Below are positions 61,716-64,000 of a DNA stretch of 64,000 nucleotides, in pieces. The stretch's first letter is position 1, and each line of letters opens with the position of its first letter. Source of the stretch: Nymphaea colorata (taxonomy: Eukaryota > Streptophyta > Magnoliopsida > Nymphaeales > Nymphaeaceae); the NCBI RefSeq assembly GCF_008831285.2, contig NC_045147.1, positions 10,597,427-10,661,426 on the forward strand, in the 5' to 3' direction. The notes under the pieces were generated by a model. It had not been told where the DNA came from, made no database searches, and saw nothing but the letters and a program-made list of their open reading frames with translations. A program made the translations under genes and the position numbers.

Positions 61716-63854
61716 TTACGTCCTCTTCAGCAGCTCAACGCCAAACGCAGGAGCTTTTCCGCCGCGGCCAATGCGATAATGAGCAAGTTCGTCTTTGACA
61801 TGAGAAAGAATCTTTTCGGAATTTTTCAGCCTCTTGTCGAGTTCATCGTTGCAGACCCTCGGTTGTCGGTTCTCCTGCAGTCCAACGAACCAGACTCGGT
61901 AACTAGAAATAAGAAAAAGGTCCAAAGAGTCGAATTAACAAATTCATGAGTCTTGCCTTGTATTTTGAATGATGATGAACCGACTGTTGGATTTCGTGAG
62001 AACTTGAGAAGCTCTTTACAGCCTCATCCAACTCTTCGACCTTCTTCTTCAAATTTTGCTTATCCATCTGCCAGAATATGCCTTGTTAAGAGCGACGTAG
62101 AACTACTAGAACCGTAAATAGATAAAAGCTAACCTGCAGCAACTCGTTCTGAGCAGTCAGCAGTTGCTGCCTATGTTTAAGCTGTTCCAGTTTCACTTGC
62201 GAATCTAAAACTTCAGACTTTTTCTGATTGTTCTCTTCGATCAACCTGCGCCAGTCAACGAGTTTGAAGTTATAAACCTGTGCATACTACCTGAACCCCA
62301 ATAAATCGATATAGGAAAGGAGCAAAATACCGTTCTCTTTCCTCCATGAAATCATCCAGCTGCCCTCTCAGCATCAGGATTTCATCTTCCTGTCATATCA
62401 AATATGTTAAGCTAAAAGCGAGCCTTACGTTTTCACTGGACGTGAAAAAGTTAAGTATAACTGCTTGAACCTTCGATCTATTTTCTTCTCTTTGTCTTTG
62501 CGCCGTCTCTGCTAGCTTTTGTACCACTTGTTGATCAAGCAGGCTCTAGAGAATGCAAATAGTAATGAGTCCGATTTATATAAAAAATCGAATGTAACGA
62601 AGGACAGAAAAAACACTCTTTATGAGTTTTTTTTTTTTTTTTAATTCTTGTTGACATACGGCATAGGTAGACAAGTCTAATTTGACACCAAGCAGGTCCC
62701 TGATTACATCATGAGTCATACTCTCTGCGACGGCTAGCCTGGCGTTCAGGGAGCAGACCTGAAACGTGATGAAAAAAAGCCGAACAGATGGCATCAAATC
62801 AGCGGCTAAAACAAGATGTAAAGAGAATGAATCCATGATCGGAGATAATGTAGTATTAAATTCATGCACAGACGTCGAGACGCCGATAGAATTCAAAACG
62901 GAGAATCAAGGACGAGGAAGCAGGAGGTGATGCTGAACCTCATAGTATAAAACCCAATTGTGCGTCAACTCTATCTGAACAACTTTATTGCTCACGATGA
63001 CATTATCATTTTCAGAAGCTTCAGAAACCTAAAACTTGGGAGAGAAAGTACCTCCTTTTGCCGATTAGCAGCCAAGGATTCTAGTTCTTCCATACGACGT
63101 CTAGCCACGTGTAACTCATGTTCCCTGTCAGAATGCATCTGATTAACAAGGCCCGTGATGCATTTGAACGGCGAACCCGAGGCTCTTGTCCTAACTGGAG
63201 TTTTTTCTGTTCTTTTTGCTGCTGAAGCTGCCATAGGAGCCCGATGTTGGGCGTCACAAGCCATGGCCTCCAGAGCCTTATACTGCTCAACAGAAATAAG
63301 ACAGAAACATTAGCAAAGCAACTATTAGCTTCCTTGCCGGTAAATAAGTTTGTCTGCTTTAAACTCGAATTGAATACCTTCTCTTGGAACTGGGATGCCT
63401 GGGCTTCTGAGTGCAGGACAAGCTCAGAAATGTAAGCCTGGTATTTCGCTATCTGAAACCCAACAACAAGGAAAAAAATAAAGAAACACGGTTTAACAAA
63501 TAGAGTTCTCAACACACCCAGTGATGTACCTGTTCTGCTTGATCCTCTTTTTCGTTCTGAAGCATGCGTATATACCGTTTTGCCTCCATAAGCTCGTTTC
63601 TTCTTTCTTCCAAGTACCTGCGTGTTAACGTTGTTAAACCGCTGATAGTTAACAATAGACACAGGAACAAGGAACAACCCAGACCTTGAGATAATATTGT
63701 CCTTTCCTTCTTCATGATATGCTGAACTCTTACAATCGAAGCTTCCTGGATCATTTTGAGTTTTCAGTACCCTCAACTTAAGATCTTGCAACTCAAGTTC
63801 AAGCTCTTCTCGGACTAACTTCTGTATCTCTACCTCCTTGCTCATTTCATATAC
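61716..63854 (-). CDS. KIN-12 phragmoplast kinesin, C-terminal coiled-coil part (gene runs off the right edge)
   Basis: Ten exons on the minus strand join in phase: 63854-63685, 63617-63530, 63452-63378, 63282-63052, 62758-62660, 62545-62471, 62389-62331, 62245-62134, 62067-61957 and 61874-61716, giving 392 aa plus stop TAA. The family hallmarks are SPFKCI..GLV.QM, RRRMEELESLAANRQKEVC, LNARLAVAESMTHDVIRDLLGVKLDL and SEKILSHVKDELAHYR. Nearly all of it is coiled coil. The motor domain would lie at higher coordinates outside the window. Plant KIN-12 kinesins (PAKRP1 and POK groups) organise the phragmoplast or mark the division plane. I cannot decide between the subgroups from this part. The last intron (61956-61875, 82 nt) needs a GC donor. 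The protein ends 18 residues after the DELAHYR motif, earlier than I recall for the family. Confidence 0.9.
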
Positions 63855-64000
63855 CTGAAACAACACAACAACGTAAAGGAATTACAGCTTCATAAGAACC
63901 TTTCAAGAGTGATTATTAGCTAGACTCCACTAGCTCAGTTGCCCTGGCAGAAAAAATTTTCAAACAATGAGCAGATAGAAAGAAATCAGATCTGTGACTC

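Overview
The window is nuclear DNA of a flowering plant. The evidence is four intron-rich genes of plant-type families (a GFS12-type kinase/BEACH protein, the separate A subunit of heteromeric ATP-citrate lyase, a CAMTA transcription factor and a KIN-12 kinesin), AT-rich non-coding DNA, many GA/CT and TA microsatellites, and typical plant transposons (copia, hAT, Tourist-like MITEs, a tRNA-derived SINE). Introns of several kilobases in the CAMTA gene suggest a genome of moderate or large size. The composition is not grass-like. I cannot place the species; a magnoliid, an early-diverging angiosperm or an early eudicot is only a guess. All intron-exon models were built by hand from splice sites, reading phase and family similarity.

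Layout. Positions 10-4068 (minus strand) hold the first six coding exons of a GFS12/WDR81-type gene that runs off the left edge. A 2.6 kb spacer with a CA/TA microsatellite separates it from the divergently transcribed ACLA gene (6630-16546, plus strand). ACLA has 12 exons that join into a complete 423-aa protein. Its third intron contains a full-length, apparently intact and very young Ty1/copia element in antisense orientation (8482-13912) with a perfect 5-bp target duplication. Positions 16547-30952 are a 14 kb gene desert of small transposons. It includes two diverged copies of a roughly 2.3-2.6 kb segmental duplication, a SINE with a perfect 13-bp target duplication, two hAT-like elements with 8-bp duplications, and Tourist-like MITEs.

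Positions 30953-59380 (plus strand) are one 28.4 kb CAMTA gene with 12 coding exons and 1118 codons. Its introns carry much of the repeat content: two hAT elements with CGTATCGTACGATACG-type palindromes, a decayed copia element that has itself received a hAT element and a SINE, a LINE-like fragment, and long TA, GT and poly-G tracts. Positions 61716-63854 (minus strand) are the last ten coding exons of a KIN-12 phragmoplast kinesin whose start lies beyond the right edge. One of its introns appears to use a GC-AG splice pair.

The four genes belong to unrelated processes: vacuolar trafficking and defence, cytosolic acetyl-CoA supply, calcium/calmodulin-responsive transcription, and cytokinesis. 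There is no sign of a functional cluster. I found no convincing previously undescribed system. The most informative points are the recent copia insertion in an essential metabolic gene, the nested transposons in the CAMTA intron, the tandem duplication of the ACLA exon 4 splice donor, and the non-canonical KIN-12 intron.
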